In this document: in pieces, positions 27,869-37,591 of the stretch
Position numbering within the stretch: position 1 is the stretch's first letter
Layout of the letters: every line of letters starts with the position of its first letter
DNA from: Bacteroidaceae bacterium
Lineage (GTDB): Bacteria; Bacteroidota; Bacteroidia; Bacteroidales; Bacteroidaceae
Length of the DNA stretch: 64,000 bases
Direction: 5' to 3'
Assembly: GCA_024398615.1 (NCBI GenBank)
Contig: JAKSIU010000001.1
Location: forward strand, 62,001 to 126,000
Notes under the pieces: generated by a model
Told to the model about the DNA's origin: nothing
Seen by the model: the letters and a program-made list of their open reading frames with translations, nothing else
The model's database searches: none
Translations under genes and position numbers: made by a program

Positions 27869-27877
27869 GCCTGGGAG

Positions 27878-29029
27878 ATGGACAACAGCGAACTCAAAGC
27901 CAGGTTCAAGGAACAGTTCGGCCATGACTGCCGTCTGTTCTTTTCCCCGGGCCGCATCAACCTGATCGGTGAACACACCGACTACAACGAAGGATTTGTC
28001 TTTCCGGGTGCAGTTGACAAAGGCATAACTCTTGCCATAGCACCCAACGGTACCCGGACAGTCAACGTTTTCCCCATTGACCTTGAAGACGAAACGGTCT
28101 GTTCATTCAGTCTTGACACCCCATCAAAGCCCAGCCAGCGCTGGGCCTGTTACGTTTTCGGGGTCTGCATGGAACTGGCCGCACGCGGTTTCCTGTGCGA
28201 TGGATTTGACGCCACTTTCACAGGGAACGTACCGCTTGGAGCCGGGATGTCTTCATCGGCAGCCATCGACTGCGTATTCGCATTCGCTCTGAATGAACTG
28301 TTCTGCGAAGGCAGGATTGACAAGTTCGAACTGGCACGCATAGGCCAGGCAACCGAAAACAACTGGCTGGGACTGAAATGCGGCATCATGGACCAGTTCG
28401 CATCGGTCTTCGGCAAGAAAGGCCAACTCATACGCCTGGACTGCCGTTCACTCGAATACGAATACTTTCCGTTCAACCCCAAGGGCTACAGTCTGGTGCT
28501 GGTCGATTCATGCGTCAAGCACATGCTGGGCGGCGAATATAACGAACGCCGCGAAAGCTGCGAAAAAGCAGTGGCTGCCATCGCATGCCGTTGGCCGCAA
28601 GTAAAGGCGCTCAGGGATGCCACACACGACATGCTGGATGCAGTACGCAATGACATAACCGAAACCGACTACCAGCGTGCCCTCTACATTCTGGACGAAA
28701 AGGACCGCGTTCTTGAAGTCTGCGACTCACTTGACAAAGGCGACTACGAGAATGTGGGACGATGCATGTACCGCACGCACTGGGGCATGAGCCGCCAGTT
28801 CGGCGCAAGCTGTCCCGAGACCGATTTCCTGGTCGAAACCGCAGCCGGATGCGGTGTGGCCGGAAGCCGCATCATGGGCGGAGGCTTTGGAGGATGCACC
28901 ATCAACCTTGTCAGAGACGACATGATGGAGTCCTTCCTTGAAAGCGTACGTTCAGCATACAATGAGAAATTCAGAATTGAACCGAAAATCTACAAAGTCA
29001 CGGTAAGTGACGGCACTCACGAGATATAA
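27878..29029 (+). CDS. galK: Galactokinase
   Basis: GHMP kinase of 383 residues that phosphorylates alpha-D-galactose at C1. Signature PGRINLIGEHTDYNEG near residue 27, the ATP loop GNVPLGAGMSSSAAID near 115, the catalytic Asp in LKCGIMDQFASVFG and the C-terminal GGGFGGCTINLV. No galT or galE is in the window, so the Leloir pathway must be completed elsewhere. An arabinokinase role is conceivable from the ara context, but the signature is standard for GalK. Confidence 0.94.
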   Translation: MDNSELKARFKEQFGHDCRLFFSPGRINLIGEHTDYNEGFVFPGAVDKGITLAIAPNGTRTVNVFPIDLEDETVCSFSLDTPSKPSQRWACYVFGVCMELAARGFLCDGFDATFTGNVPLGAGMSSSAAIDCVFAFALNELFCEGRIDKFELARIGQATENNWLGLKCGIMDQFASVFGKKGQLIRLDCRSLEYEYFPFNPKGYSLVLVDSCVKHMLGGEYNERRESCEKAVAAIACRWPQVKALRDATHDMLDAVRNDITETDYQRALYILDEKDRVLEVCDSLDKGDYENVGRCMYRTHWGMSRQFGASCPETDFLVETAAGCGVAGSRIMGGGFGGCTINLVRDDMMESFLESVRSAYNEKFRIEPKIYKVTVSDGTHEI

Positions 29030-29064
29030 TTCATTAATAATCAACCAATAATCAAAACAAAACA

Positions 29065-30231
29065 ATGAAAAAGAGTTCCATTTTGCTCGTTGCAGGAATG
29101 CTTGCTATGGCAGCCTGCACACAGAAGGAGGAAAAGACGCCTGTTCTCAACAAGGCCGATTTCCAGACTGAATTCACAGGCAAACAGACCGATCTGTACA
29201 CGCTTACCAACGCAAACAACTGCGAAGTCTGGGTCACCAATTTCGGTGCCCGTATCGTTGCAATCATGGTTCCTGACAAGGACGGAAAGATGCAGGATGC
29301 AGTCATCGGCTTCAAGAACATCCAGGACTACACCACTCTGGCAAGTGATTTCGGTTCAACCGTAGGACGCTATGCAAACCGCATCAATCAGGGCCAGATT
29401 ACCATTGACAGCGTTCTATATCAGCTTCCTCAGAACAACTTCGGCCACTGCCTGCACGGCGGTTGCGACATTACCATTCCGCTTGGATGGCAGAATCTTG
29501 TATGGGATGTCAAGGAAGTTTCAGGAAATGCAATCACTCTGGTCATGAATTCAGCCGACGGTGAAGCCGGATTCCCCGGCAACGTCGTTGCAACCGTCAC
29601 CTACACTCTCAATGACAACAACGCCATTGACATTGTCTGGAAGGCCACAACTGACAAGAAGACCGTCATCAACATGACCAACCACAGCTACTTCAACCTG
29701 AACGGTGACCACTCGATTCCAATCACAAACCACATTCTCACTCTTAATGCCGACAACTTCACACCTTGTGACAGCACCTATATGACAACAGGCGAAATCG
29801 CTCCTGTAGCAGGCACTCCTATGGATTTCACCAAGGGCCGCAGAATCGGTGAGGCAATCGAAGGACTCGAAGGTGCCGCATTCGAAGACGAGCAGCTCAG
29901 AAACGGCAACGGCTATGACCACAACTGGGTTCTGAACACCAAGTGTGATGACACCAAGTGCGCAGCCAAGCTGTACAGCCCCATCACCGGCATCTTCGTT
30001 GAGGTCTACACCAACGAACCCGGTATCCAGTTCTATTCAGGCAACTTCCTTGATGGCTCAGGCAATGACAAGCAGGGCAACCCGATGGTTATCCGCACAG
30101 GCTGCTGCCTCGAAACCCAGAAGTTCCCGGACAGCCCGAACAAGGCCGATCTTCCCGGATGGTACAGTGCAATTCTGGAACCAGGTCAGGAATACTACAG
30201 CCACTGCATCTACCAGTTTGGCGTAGAATGA
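29065..30231 (+). CDS. Aldose 1-epimerase, lipoprotein form
   Basis: Second mutarotase of the operon, 388 residues. The signal peptide ends LAMAACTQKEEK, with a lipidated Cys and then charged residues, so it is periplasmic or surface anchored. Catalytic motifs are kept: GRYANRINQGQITIDSVLY, NNFGHCLHGG, MTNHSYFNLNG and the C-terminal LEPGQEYYSHCIYQFGV. It could convert sugar anomers before uptake by the adjacent symporter. Confidence 0.9.
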   Translation: MKKSSILLVAGMLAMAACTQKEEKTPVLNKADFQTEFTGKQTDLYTLTNANNCEVWVTNFGARIVAIMVPDKDGKMQDAVIGFKNIQDYTTLASDFGSTVGRYANRINQGQITIDSVLYQLPQNNFGHCLHGGCDITIPLGWQNLVWDVKEVSGNAITLVMNSADGEAGFPGNVVATVTYTLNDNNAIDIVWKATTDKKTVINMTNHSYFNLNGDHSIPITNHILTLNADNFTPCDSTYMTTGEIAPVAGTPMDFTKGRRIGEAIEGLEGAAFEDEQLRNGNGYDHNWVLNTKCDDTKCAAKLYSPITGIFVEVYTNEPGIQFYSGNFLDGSGNDKQGNPMVIRTGCCLETQKFPDSPNKADLPGWYSAILEPGQEYYSHCIYQFGVE

Positions 30232-30268
30232 TTACAACGCAATTATTAACCAATCAAATAAACACCAA

Positions 30269-32218
30269 ATGTTTTTACAATCAGTTTCAGTGTTGGAAGG
30301 CCTCAAGACCAACGGCTTTGCAACCATTGACTACATCGTAGTTATCGCCTATCTGGCGCTTCTCATTTTCCTGGGATTCTTCCTGTCACGCAGCAAGAAC
30401 GGTAAAGAGAAAGATTCAAAAGACTACTTCCTGGCAGGTAACACCCTGACATGGTGGGCAGTAGGTGCATCACTCATCGCAGCCAACATCTCGGCCGAGC
30501 AGTTCATCGGAATGTCCGGAACAGCTTTCGCTTCAGGTATCGCAATTGCAGCTTACGAACTTATGGCAGCAGCCACACTTATCGTTGTAGGTAAGTTCCT
30601 GCTTCCTGTCATGATTGAAAAGAAGATCTTCACCATTCCGCAGTTCCTCCGCGACCGTTACAATCCGGGAACAGGTCTGGCCTTCTCGATCTTCTGGCTT
30701 TTCCTTTACATATTCATCAACCTGACATCAGTTGCATGGCTGGGTGCTCTGGCCATCGAGCAGATTCTGGGACTCCGCGGCTGCGTTCTCATGATTGGCA
30801 GCACATCAATCTCAATCCGTCTGGTCATCATCCTGATTCTCTACATCATTGCAGGTGTATACTCAATCTACGGCGGTCTGTCATCAGTTGCATGGACCGA
30901 TGTAATGCAGGTCACCTTCCTGGTAGGCGGTGGTCTGATTACCGCTTATGCAGCCCTGAAGGTCATTTCCACCAAGCTCGGTCTTGAAGGCGGTGCTCTT
31001 GCAGCTCTCGGTCATGTATTCCAGAGCCTCAAGGACGTTCCCGGTGACACACACTTCAACCTGGCTGTCCAGCGTAACGCTGCCATGTACCCGGGCATTA
31101 CCGATGACCCGTACTTCACACTGCCAGGCATTGCCCTCATCGTAGGTGCCCTGTGGCTGACCAACCTTGGTTACTGGGGCTTCAACCAGTACATCATCCA
31201 GAAGGGTCTTGCAGCAAAGAGCCTTGACGAAGCCAAGAAGGGTATGATCTTCGCAGCATTCCTGAAGATATTGATCCCGTTCATCGTATGTATCCCGGGC
31301 GTATGCGCATTCTATATCAAGACACAGCAGCCTGAGATGTTCGCGCAGCTGGCAGGCGGCATATCCATTTCCGATGACGCCTATCCGTTCCTTATCCGCA
31401 ACTTCACCCCGGTATTCATCAAGGGTCTGTCGTTTGCAGCACTTGCAGCCGCTGTCATTTCGTCACTGGCTTCGATGTTCAACTCGACATCGACCATCTT
31501 CACGATGGATATCTACAAGCAGTACATCAAGAAGGATGCAACTGAAAAGAACCTTGTAAACGTAGGCCGTCTGACATCAGTCTGTGCACTGGTTATCGCA
31601 ATGATTGCCGTTTATCCTATCATGGGCGGTGCCGACCAGGCATTCCAGATTATCCAGGAGTACTCAGGTTTCGTTTATCCGGGCGTTGTAGTAATCTTCG
31701 GTCTGGGTCTGCTGTGGAAGCGTGCTTCAGGTCCTGCAGCCGTAGTTGCAGCCATCGGAACATTCTTCTTCTCAATCCTGTTCAAGTTCCTGCTGCCTGA
31801 GGTTCCGTTCCTGCTCCGCATGGGTTACGTGTTCCTGGTACTCGTTGCCATCTTCGTTCCCATGTCACTGCTCAACAAGAGCGGCCGCATCGAGGCTGAG
31901 AAGCTTGACCAGCACACCATCGACACACAGCTCAAGTGGTCAAAGGTCCTGTTCATCGCTGCAGGCGTTTCATTTGCAGTATTCATCTGGGGCATGTGCT
32001 CACCGGTTCTCCGTTCATGGGGCTTCGAGGCAATGCTGTTCTTCGCAGCCATCCTTGGTGTACTCGGTCTGTACCTGCGCTCGAATGCAAAGGACAAGTA
32101 CCAGAATGCCAAGGCAGTCGGTATTGATCTGGCTCTGTTCCGCACTGACCGCACATTCAACATCGGTGCAATCTGCGTCATTGTAATCCTTGCAATCCTC
32201 TACGTATTCCTTTGGTAA
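30269..32218 (+). CDS. Sodium/sugar symporter (SSS family)
   Basis: Solute:sodium symporter of 649 residues with about 14 membrane spans. [19 protein letters not shown] and [20 protein letters not shown] match SGLT-type sugar carriers (vSGLT, arabinose AraP-like). It carries L-arabinose or galactose, judged by operon position; sequence does not decide between them. The ATG at 30269 follows the lipoprotein epimerase by 37 bases, and araD starts 4 bases after the stop. Confidence 0.92.
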   Translation: MFLQSVSVLEGLKTNGFATIDYIVVIAYLALLIFLGFFLSRSKNGKEKDSKDYFLAGNTLTWWAVGASLIAANISAEQFIGMSGTAFASGIAIAAYELMAAATLIVVGKFLLPVMIEKKIFTIPQFLRDRYNPGTGLAFSIFWLFLYIFINLTSVAWLGALAIEQILGLRGCVLMIGSTSISIRLVIILILYIIAGVYSIYGGLSSVAWTDVMQVTFLVGGGLITAYAALKVISTKLGLEGGALAALGHVFQSLKDVPGDTHFNLAVQRNAAMYPGITDDPYFTLPGIALIVGALWLTNLGYWGFNQYIIQKGLAAKSLDEAKKGMIFAAFLKILIPFIVCIPGVCAFYIKTQQPEMFAQLAGGISISDDAYPFLIRNFTPVFIKGLSFAALAAAVISSLASMFNSTSTIFTMDIYKQYIKKDATEKNLVNVGRLTSVCALVIAMIAVYPIMGGADQAFQIIQEYSGFVYPGVVVIFGLGLLWKRASGPAAVVAAIGTFFFSILFKFLLPEVPFLLRMGYVFLVLVAIFVPMSLLNKSGRIEAEKLDQHTIDTQLKWSKVLFIAAGVSFAVFIWGMCSPVLRSWGFEAMLFFAAILGVLGLYLRSNAKDKYQNAKAVGIDLALFRTDRTFNIGAICVIVILAILYVFLW

Positions 32219-32222
32219 TCAC

Positions 32223-32918
32223 ATGCTGGAAGAATTGAAAGAAAAGGTGTTCCAGGCCAATCTGGACCTTGTCCGTCAAGGCCTGGTCATCTTTACGTGG
32301 GGAAACGTTTCGGGCATAGACCGCGAAAAGGGACTTGTCGTCATCAAGCCCAGCGGTGTGAGCTATGACGAAATGAAGGCATCCGACATGGTAGTGGTCT
32401 CCCTCGAAACCGGAAAGGTTGTCGAGGGTGACCTCAACCCGTCATCGGACACTCCTACACACCTTGTTCTCTACAGGGCGTTCCCAAACATCCAGGGCGT
32501 TGTCCACACCCACTCCACCTATGCCACAGCATGGGCCCAGGCCGGCATGGACATACCCAACATAGGAACAACCCACGCCGACTACTTCTACAAGGACATT
32601 CCCTGTACGGCCGACATGACCGAAACCGAAGTGAAAGGCGAATACGAACTTGAGACCGGCAACGTCATTGTACGCCGTTTCGAAGGAATCAACCCTGACC
32701 ACACCCCCGGTGTTCTGGTAAAGAACCACGGTCCGTTCTCATGGGGAACCAGTCCTGCAAACGCCGTATATAATGCAAAGGTGATGGAGCAGTGCGCCAA
32801 GATGGCCTACATCTCGTTCACTCTCAACCCCGACACGACAATGAACCCGCTTCTTGTCGAGAAGCACTACATGCGCAAACATGGCCCGAATGCATACTAT
32901 GGCCAGAAGAAAAAGTAA
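32223..32918 (+). CDS. araD: L-ribulose-5-phosphate 4-epimerase
   Basis: Class II aldolase-fold, zinc-dependent enzyme of 231 residues giving D-xylulose-5-phosphate. [20 protein letters not shown] near residue 25, the zinc histidines in [14 protein letters not shown] and [12 protein letters not shown]-type [17 protein letters not shown], and [11 protein letters not shown] near 168. The ATG at 32223 ([10 protein letters not shown]) is preferred over an in-frame start 33 bases upstream inside the symporter gene. Confidence 0.95.
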   Translation: MLEELKEKVFQANLDLVRQGLVIFTWGNVSGIDREKGLVVIKPSGVSYDEMKASDMVVVSLETGKVVEGDLNPSSDTPTHLVLYRAFPNIQGVVHTHSTYATAWAQAGMDIPNIGTTHADYFYKDIPCTADMTETEVKGEYELETGNVIVRRFEGINPDHTPGVLVKNHGPFSWGTSPANAVYNAKVMEQCAKMAYISFTLNPDTTMNPLLVEKHYMRKHGPNAYYGQKKK

Positions 32919-32938
32919 CACAAAAAAAATTACAGACT

Positions 32939-34471
32939 ATGTTTGACAATTATGAAATATGGTGGGTGACCGGTGCCCAGCTCCTTTACGGAGGCGATGC
33001 AGTGGTCGCAGTTGACGGACACTCAAAGGAGATGGTTGCAGGTCTCAACGACAGCGGCAACATTCCCGTCAAGATAGTATATAAAGGTACTGCCAACAGC
33101 AGCAACGAGGTCGAGGCCGTAATGAAGGCTGCCAACAACGACGCCAAGTGCATAGGTATCATCACCTGGATGCACACATTCAGCCCCGCCAAGATGTGGA
33201 TCAAGGGACTTCAGGCACTTGAAAAGCCGCTCCTCCATTTCCACACACAGTACAACACTGAAATTCCTTGGGACAGCATCGACATGGACTTCATGAACCT
33301 GAACCAGAGCGCCCACGGCGACATCGAGTTCGGTCACATCTGCACCCGCATGCGCATTGCCCGCAAGGTCGTTGTAGGACACTGGAAGAGTCAGGATGCC
33401 CAGAAGCAGATTGCAGTATGGGCACGTGCCGCTGCCGGTAAGGCCGATGCACACAACGTACGCTGCCTTATGTTCGGTATGAACATGAACAACGTTGCCG
33501 TTACTGACGGTGACCGTGTCGAGTTCGAGCAGCGCATGGGCTACCATGTTGACTACTACCCCGTTTCATCTCTGATGGACTATTATAAGAAGGTGACTGA
33601 CGCTGAAGCCGATGCACTTGTAGAGGAATACAAGAAGCTCTACACCATCAAGATTGACGAGAGCGGAGAAGAGGTCTATTGGGAGAAGGTAAAGAATTCA
33701 GCGAAGGCCGAAATCGCACTGCGCCGTGTCCTGAAGGACGAAGGTGCCACCGCTTTCACCACCAACTTCGATGACCTGGGCGGTGCAGACATTGATGACC
33801 CCAACTTCCTGGGCTTTGACCAGATTCCGGGTCTCGCATCACAGCGTCTCATGCAGGAAGGCATCGGCTTCGGTGCTGAAGGTGACTGGAAGACCGCTTG
33901 CCTGTACCGCACTCTCTGGGTCATGAACCAGGGTCTTGCAAAGGGCTGCTCATTCCTTGAGGACTACACCCTGAACTTTGCAGCCGACTGCACATCAAGC
34001 CTGCAGAGCCACATGCTGGAAATCTGCCCGATGATTGCCAGCGACAAGCCAAAGCTGGAGGTTCATTTCCTTGGCATCGGCATCCGCAAGCAGCAGACCG
34101 CACGTCTGGTGTTCACATCAAAGACCGGCCGCGGCATCAAGGCCACACTTGTTGACCTGGGCAACCGCTTCCGTCTGATTACCAGCGAAGTCGAGTGCAT
34201 TGAGCCGAAACCAATGCCCAAGCTGCCGGTTGCAAGTGCCCTCTGGGTACCACAGCCAACATTCGAGATCGGTGCCGGCGCATGGATTCTTGCAGGAGGC
34301 ACACACCATAGTGCATTCTCATATGACATCACCGCTGAATACTGGGAAGACTTCGCTGAAATGACAGGTGTCGAGTTCATCAGCATTGACAAGAACACCA
34401 CCATTGCAGGATTCAAGCAGCAGCTTCGCAACAACGAAGTCTATTACATGCTCAACAAAGCCCTGAAGTGA
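32939..34471 (+). CDS. araA: L-arabinose isomerase
   Basis: Manganese-dependent isomerase of L-arabinose to L-ribulose, 510 residues. It aligns throughout with the E. coli enzyme as I recall it: MFDNYEIWWVTGAQLLYG, WMHTFSPAKMWIKGL and PWDSIDMDFMNLNQSAHG. The metal and catalytic residues are all present: Glu314 in GAEGDWK, Glu341 in FLEDYTLNF, His in SHMLEICP and His in GGTHHSAFS. The ATG at 32939 is 20 bases after araD; a longer in-frame extension into araD is rejected. Confidence 0.97.
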   Translation: MFDNYEIWWVTGAQLLYGGDAVVAVDGHSKEMVAGLNDSGNIPVKIVYKGTANSSNEVEAVMKAANNDAKCIGIITWMHTFSPAKMWIKGLQALEKPLLHFHTQYNTEIPWDSIDMDFMNLNQSAHGDIEFGHICTRMRIARKVVVGHWKSQDAQKQIAVWARAAAGKADAHNVRCLMFGMNMNNVAVTDGDRVEFEQRMGYHVDYYPVSSLMDYYKKVTDAEADALVEEYKKLYTIKIDESGEEVYWEKVKNSAKAEIALRRVLKDEGATAFTTNFDDLGGADIDDPNFLGFDQIPGLASQRLMQEGIGFGAEGDWKTACLYRTLWVMNQGLAKGCSFLEDYTLNFAADCTSSLQSHMLEICPMIASDKPKLEVHFLGIGIRKQQTARLVFTSKTGRGIKATLVDLGNRFRLITSEVECIEPKPMPKLPVASALWVPQPTFEIGAGAWILAGGTHHSAFSYDITAEYWEDFAEMTGVEFISIDKNTTIAGFKQQLRNNEVYYMLNKALK

Positions 34472-34472
34472 T

Positions 34473-36068
34473 ATGGCCTACAATCCAAAACAGATAATTG
34501 AGCAGGGCAAGGCCGTTCTCGGTATAGAGTTCGGTTCCACACGAATCAAGGCCGTTCTCATCGACCCTGAATTCAAGCCCATTGCACAGGGCAGCCACAC
34601 CTGGGAGAACCAGCTTGTGAATGGCCTGTGGTCATACAGCGTTGAAAGCATCTGGTTCGGTCTTCAGGACTGCTACCAGAACCTTCGCGCCCAGGTTCTC
34701 GAAAAGTATGAATGCGAGATTGAAAACCTTGCATCAATAGGTATCAGTGCCATGATGCACGGATACATGCCTTTTGACAAGCATGGAGACATTCTGGCAC
34801 CATTCCGCACATGGCGCTGCACCAATACGGGCAAAGCCGCTGCCGAACTTTCCAGTCTGTTCAATTTCAACATTCCTCTGCGTTGGAGCATATCGCACCT
34901 CTATCAGGCCATTCTTGATGACGAGCCGCACGTCAAGGACATCGACTACCTGACCACACTGGCAGGTTTCATCCACTGGCAGCTCACCGGAAAGAAGGTT
35001 CTTGGCGTAGGTGACGCATCGGGTATGATTCCGGTCGATCCCGCCACCAAGAGCTACAATGCCGAAATGGTAGCCAAGTTCGACAAGCTCATCGCTCCCA
35101 AGGGATATCCCTGGAAGCTTCTGGACATCCTGCCCCAGTCACTCGATGCAGGTCAGGATGCCGGCTGTCTTACCGAAGCCGGAGCACGCAAGCTTGACAT
35201 TACCGGCCACCTCAAGCCCGGAGCACAGATCTGTCCTCCTGAAGGCGATGCAGGCACCGGCATGGTAGCCACCAACGCAGTACGTCCGCGCACCGGTAAC
35301 GTATCGGCAGGAACCTCATCGTTCTCAATGATAGTACTGGAGAAGGACCTCAAGAAACCGCACGATGTCATTGACATTGTCACCACTCCTGACGGCAGCC
35401 CGGTTGCCATGGTACACTGCAACAACTGCACCAGCGACCTCAACGCATGGGTCAACCTTTTCAAGGAATATGAGGAGATTATGGGAATGAAGGTCGATAT
35501 GGCCCGCATCTTCACCAATCTGTTCAACCATGCCCTGAAAGGAAGCAAGGACTGCGGCGGAATAATGAGCTTCAACTATGTATCGGGCGAGCCTGTCACC
35601 GGCTTTGCTGACGGACGTCCTCTGTTCGTCCGCTCCGCTCAGGACAAGTTCAACCTTGCCAACTTCATGCGCGCCATCATAAGCGGTGCCATCGGCGTTC
35701 TCAAGATAGGCAACGACATCCTGTTCAAGGAGGAGAAGATCAAGGTTGACCGCATTACAGGTCACGGCGGTCTGTTCACCACTCCCGGTGTAGGTCAGCG
35801 CATTCTGGGTGCCGCCCTCAATTCACCGATCTCATGCATGGAGACAGCCGGTGAAGGCGGTCCGTGGGGTATGGCTATCCTGGCCGCCTACCGTATAAAC
35901 GGTGGAGGTCAGAACCTGGCCGACTATCTGGACGAGAAGGTATTTGCCGGCAACACCGGCACATCGGTAGCTCCAGATCCCGAAGACGTGGAAGGCTTCA
36001 ACGCCTACATTGAGAACTACAAGGCATGCCTGCCAATCGAGGCAGCTGCCGTAGCTCACAAGAAATAA
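34473..36068 (+). CDS. araB: FGGY carbohydrate kinase, probable L-ribulokinase
   Basis: Sugar kinase of 531 residues with the FGGY fold: ATP/sugar domain AVLGIEFGSTRIKAVLIDPE, IGISAMMHGYMPFDKHGDIL, the phosphate loop GNVSAGTSSFSMIV and a C-terminal ITGHGGLFTTPGVGQRILG. It is not the E. coli or B. subtilis AraB subtype. Its place directly after araA, one base apart, completing araD-araA-kinase, makes L-ribulokinase by far the best call. Xylulokinase or rhamnulokinase activity is the alternative. It is the last gene of the operon. Confidence 0.82.
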   Translation: MAYNPKQIIEQGKAVLGIEFGSTRIKAVLIDPEFKPIAQGSHTWENQLVNGLWSYSVESIWFGLQDCYQNLRAQVLEKYECEIENLASIGISAMMHGYMPFDKHGDILAPFRTWRCTNTGKAAAELSSLFNFNIPLRWSISHLYQAILDDEPHVKDIDYLTTLAGFIHWQLTGKKVLGVGDASGMIPVDPATKSYNAEMVAKFDKLIAPKGYPWKLLDILPQSLDAGQDAGCLTEAGARKLDITGHLKPGAQICPPEGDAGTGMVATNAVRPRTGNVSAGTSSFSMIVLEKDLKKPHDVIDIVTTPDGSPVAMVHCNNCTSDLNAWVNLFKEYEEIMGMKVDMARIFTNLFNHALKGSKDCGGIMSFNYVSGEPVTGFADGRPLFVRSAQDKFNLANFMRAIISGAIGVLKIGNDILFKEEKIKVDRITGHGGLFTTPGVGQRILGAALNSPISCMETAGEGGPWGMAILAAYRINGGGQNLADYLDEKVFAGNTGTSVAPDPEDVEGFNAYIENYKACLPIEAAAVAHKK

Positions 36069-36079
36069 TCTGACTCCCA

Positions 36080-36133
36080 GCGAACAGGGGACAGGAACCG
36101 TTCAGGCTTGAACGGTTCCTGTCCCCTGTTCGC
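36080..36133. repeat. 25-bp perfect palindrome (REP-like)
   Basis: Arms 36080-36104 and 36109-36133 are exact reverse complements with a 4-base loop. The core of each right arm, TGTCCCCTGTTC, recurs at 48482 and 48497. It sits between convergent genes. No T-run follows on either strand, so it is not a classical terminator, though it may still block transcription or protect 3' ends. Confidence 0.9.
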
Positions 36134-36147
36134 TGCTGTTCGCTTGA

Positions 36148-37419
36148 TTATTCGACAGAATTGAGAGGCTTTGGGAAATGACTGTTCTCAAGTGAAACCT
36201 CGTAATAGTCCTGCTGTCCATCCCGTCCCTCATGAACCAGTACACGGAATGACTTTGACTCCAAATCATAGATACTGGTATGGGTGGAGTACCAGAGAGG
36301 GGTGTCATCGGAATGCCAGTTATCAGGATCATCATAGATTTTCAGGAAATCCCTGAAACCCTCAACAAATTCGGTTTTGTCGCAAAGGGCATAGTTCCTG
36401 TACATGTCAATTGACGATAAGCCGCCATCACACCACTCGGTAAACCAGAAGTCATGCGATGACGGGTCAATGGTATAGGCATTTGTATACCACACCTTTT
36501 TCATAAGTTCCTGCATCCCTTCAAAGGTCTCGGGAGTCGAGGCATAATTGTCATGAAGTATATCCCAACGCTCCAACCCACATCCGTGTTCCTGTATCAC
36601 CCCCTTCTCCATCAGGCAGTTAGTGAAGTTTGTCATGATATTGCCCAATGACGGCTCACAGTTATCAGGAGCAATGGTATAAACTGCCTCATTGTCCATA
36701 AACTCAAGTACTACGCTCTTTTCGGAATCGCAGATCAGCCAGTGAAAGGCTTGGGAGACACCTTGCTGCGGGAAATCGACAGGGTCGGTCCAGTCTATTC
36801 CGGCAATCACATCCATAGCCTCATCCACGCTCCCGGCACGGTCAAGAACAACGCGTACCAGATACATCACACAATAATGCATGTCCGATGAGGGATTGGT
36901 ATGGGCTGCTCCGTGTCCGTATGCATACGGTTCCCATGTTGAAGGATCAAAGGAAGTTTCTCCCGTAGGAGCCACATTAATCCCAATATACAGTCCTTTC
37001 TCGTTGATTCCATCCACAGTTTTGAAAGGCAAATACCTATAGGCATCGGAAAACACTCCTGACTTTGCCAATGCATTGCTCAAATCCGGAAAACATCCGG
37101 TCATTCCTATTGATGCATAGTGGTCATCAGTATGGTTGATCTTAATGATGGCCGATGCATCGTTATTGATGTACCAGTCAAGATTACGTCCAACGAACCT
37201 GCCTTTGCGAACCTCCGAACAACCCGGATAATCAGGCATCAGCTGTTCATTGAAAAAAGCAAGGTTTGCCTGAAAGTCATAATCGTCATATTCGACAGCA
37301 TAAAGGTAATCCGCAATCTGTCTGTTTGCAGCATTTTGAGAATCCATGTCATCTTTCTGACATGAAACTGCAGCAAAGCACAGGAATAAGCCGGGAAAGA
37401 GTATATTCAATATCTTCAT
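36148..37419 (-). CDS. Ntn-hydrolase lipoprotein (linear amide C-N hydrolase/choloylglycine hydrolase type)
   Basis: 423-residue predicted lipoprotein (lipobox FAAVSC, Cys20). Cys67 in YPGCSEVRKGRFVGRNLDW is placed like the nucleophile of bile-salt hydrolases and penicillin V acylases. GVNEKGLYIGIN-type DGINEKGLYIGINV, NVAPTG and a late NCLMEKGVIQEHGCG follow. Substrates could be bile salts, N-acyl amides or acyl-homoserine lactones. The start is the ATG at 37419; an in-frame TTG six bases upstream is ignored. It converges on the sugar operon. Confidence 0.8.
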   Translation of the reverse strand: MKILNILFPGLFLCFAAVSCQKDDMDSQNAANRQIADYLYAVEYDDYDFQANLAFFNEQLMPDYPGCSEVRKGRFVGRNLDWYINNDASAIIKINHTDDHYASIGMTGCFPDLSNALAKSGVFSDAYRYLPFKTVDGINEKGLYIGINVAPTGETSFDPSTWEPYAYGHGAAHTNPSSDMHYCVMYLVRVVLDRAGSVDEAMDVIAGIDWTDPVDFPQQGVSQAFHWLICDSEKSVVLEFMDNEAVYTIAPDNCEPSLGNIMTNFTNCLMEKGVIQEHGCGLERWDILHDNYASTPETFEGMQELMKKVWYTNAYTIDPSSHDFWFTEWCDGGLSSIDMYRNYALCDKTEFVEGFRDFLKIYDDPDNWHSDDTPLWYSTHTSIYDLESKSFRVLVHEGRDGQQDYYEVSLENSHFPKPLNSVE

Positions 37420-37435
37420 AATCAAAAGGTGTGTA

Positions 37436-37465
37436 CAAAAATACTCAAATATTCTGCATATTCAA
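37436..37465 (-). promoter_or_regulatory. Promoter of the Ntn-hydrolase gene
   Basis: Minus-strand TTG (37465-37463), 19 bases, TATTTTTG (37443-37436), ending 16 bases before the ATG. Confidence 0.65.
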
Positions 37466-37501
37466 GCACATTGGAAGATGTTTGTTAATTGACGTTAAAT
37501 A

Positions 37502-37545
37502 TCCGATGCGCATATCAGACTATCCGATTTAGTCCGATATATTTG
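37502..37545 (+). promoter_or_regulatory. -7 box with three phased TCCGAT repeats, FISUMP lipoprotein gene
   Basis: TATATTTG at 37538-37545 is an exact -7 box. TCCGAT occurs at 37502, 37523 and 37533, spaced 21 and 10 bases (whole helical turns), and occupies the place of a -33 box, which is missing. This suggests an activator site. Confidence 0.5.
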
Positions 37546-37591
37546 CAAAATATATATAGAAAAAAAATAACCAATCCTTTTTCCATAAACA

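Noticed and set aside
33767-33775. Apparent loss of a catalytic Glu in AraA (FDDL where E. coli has FEDL)
   Set aside because: Counting back from the C-terminus of the E. coli enzyme places its catalytic Glu306 and Glu333 in GEGDW and MEDY, both kept here as Glu314 and Glu341.
36080-36133. Palindrome read as an ordinary rho-independent terminator
   Set aside because: No T-run follows on either strand, and related copies occur at another locus, so a dispersed repeat explains it better.
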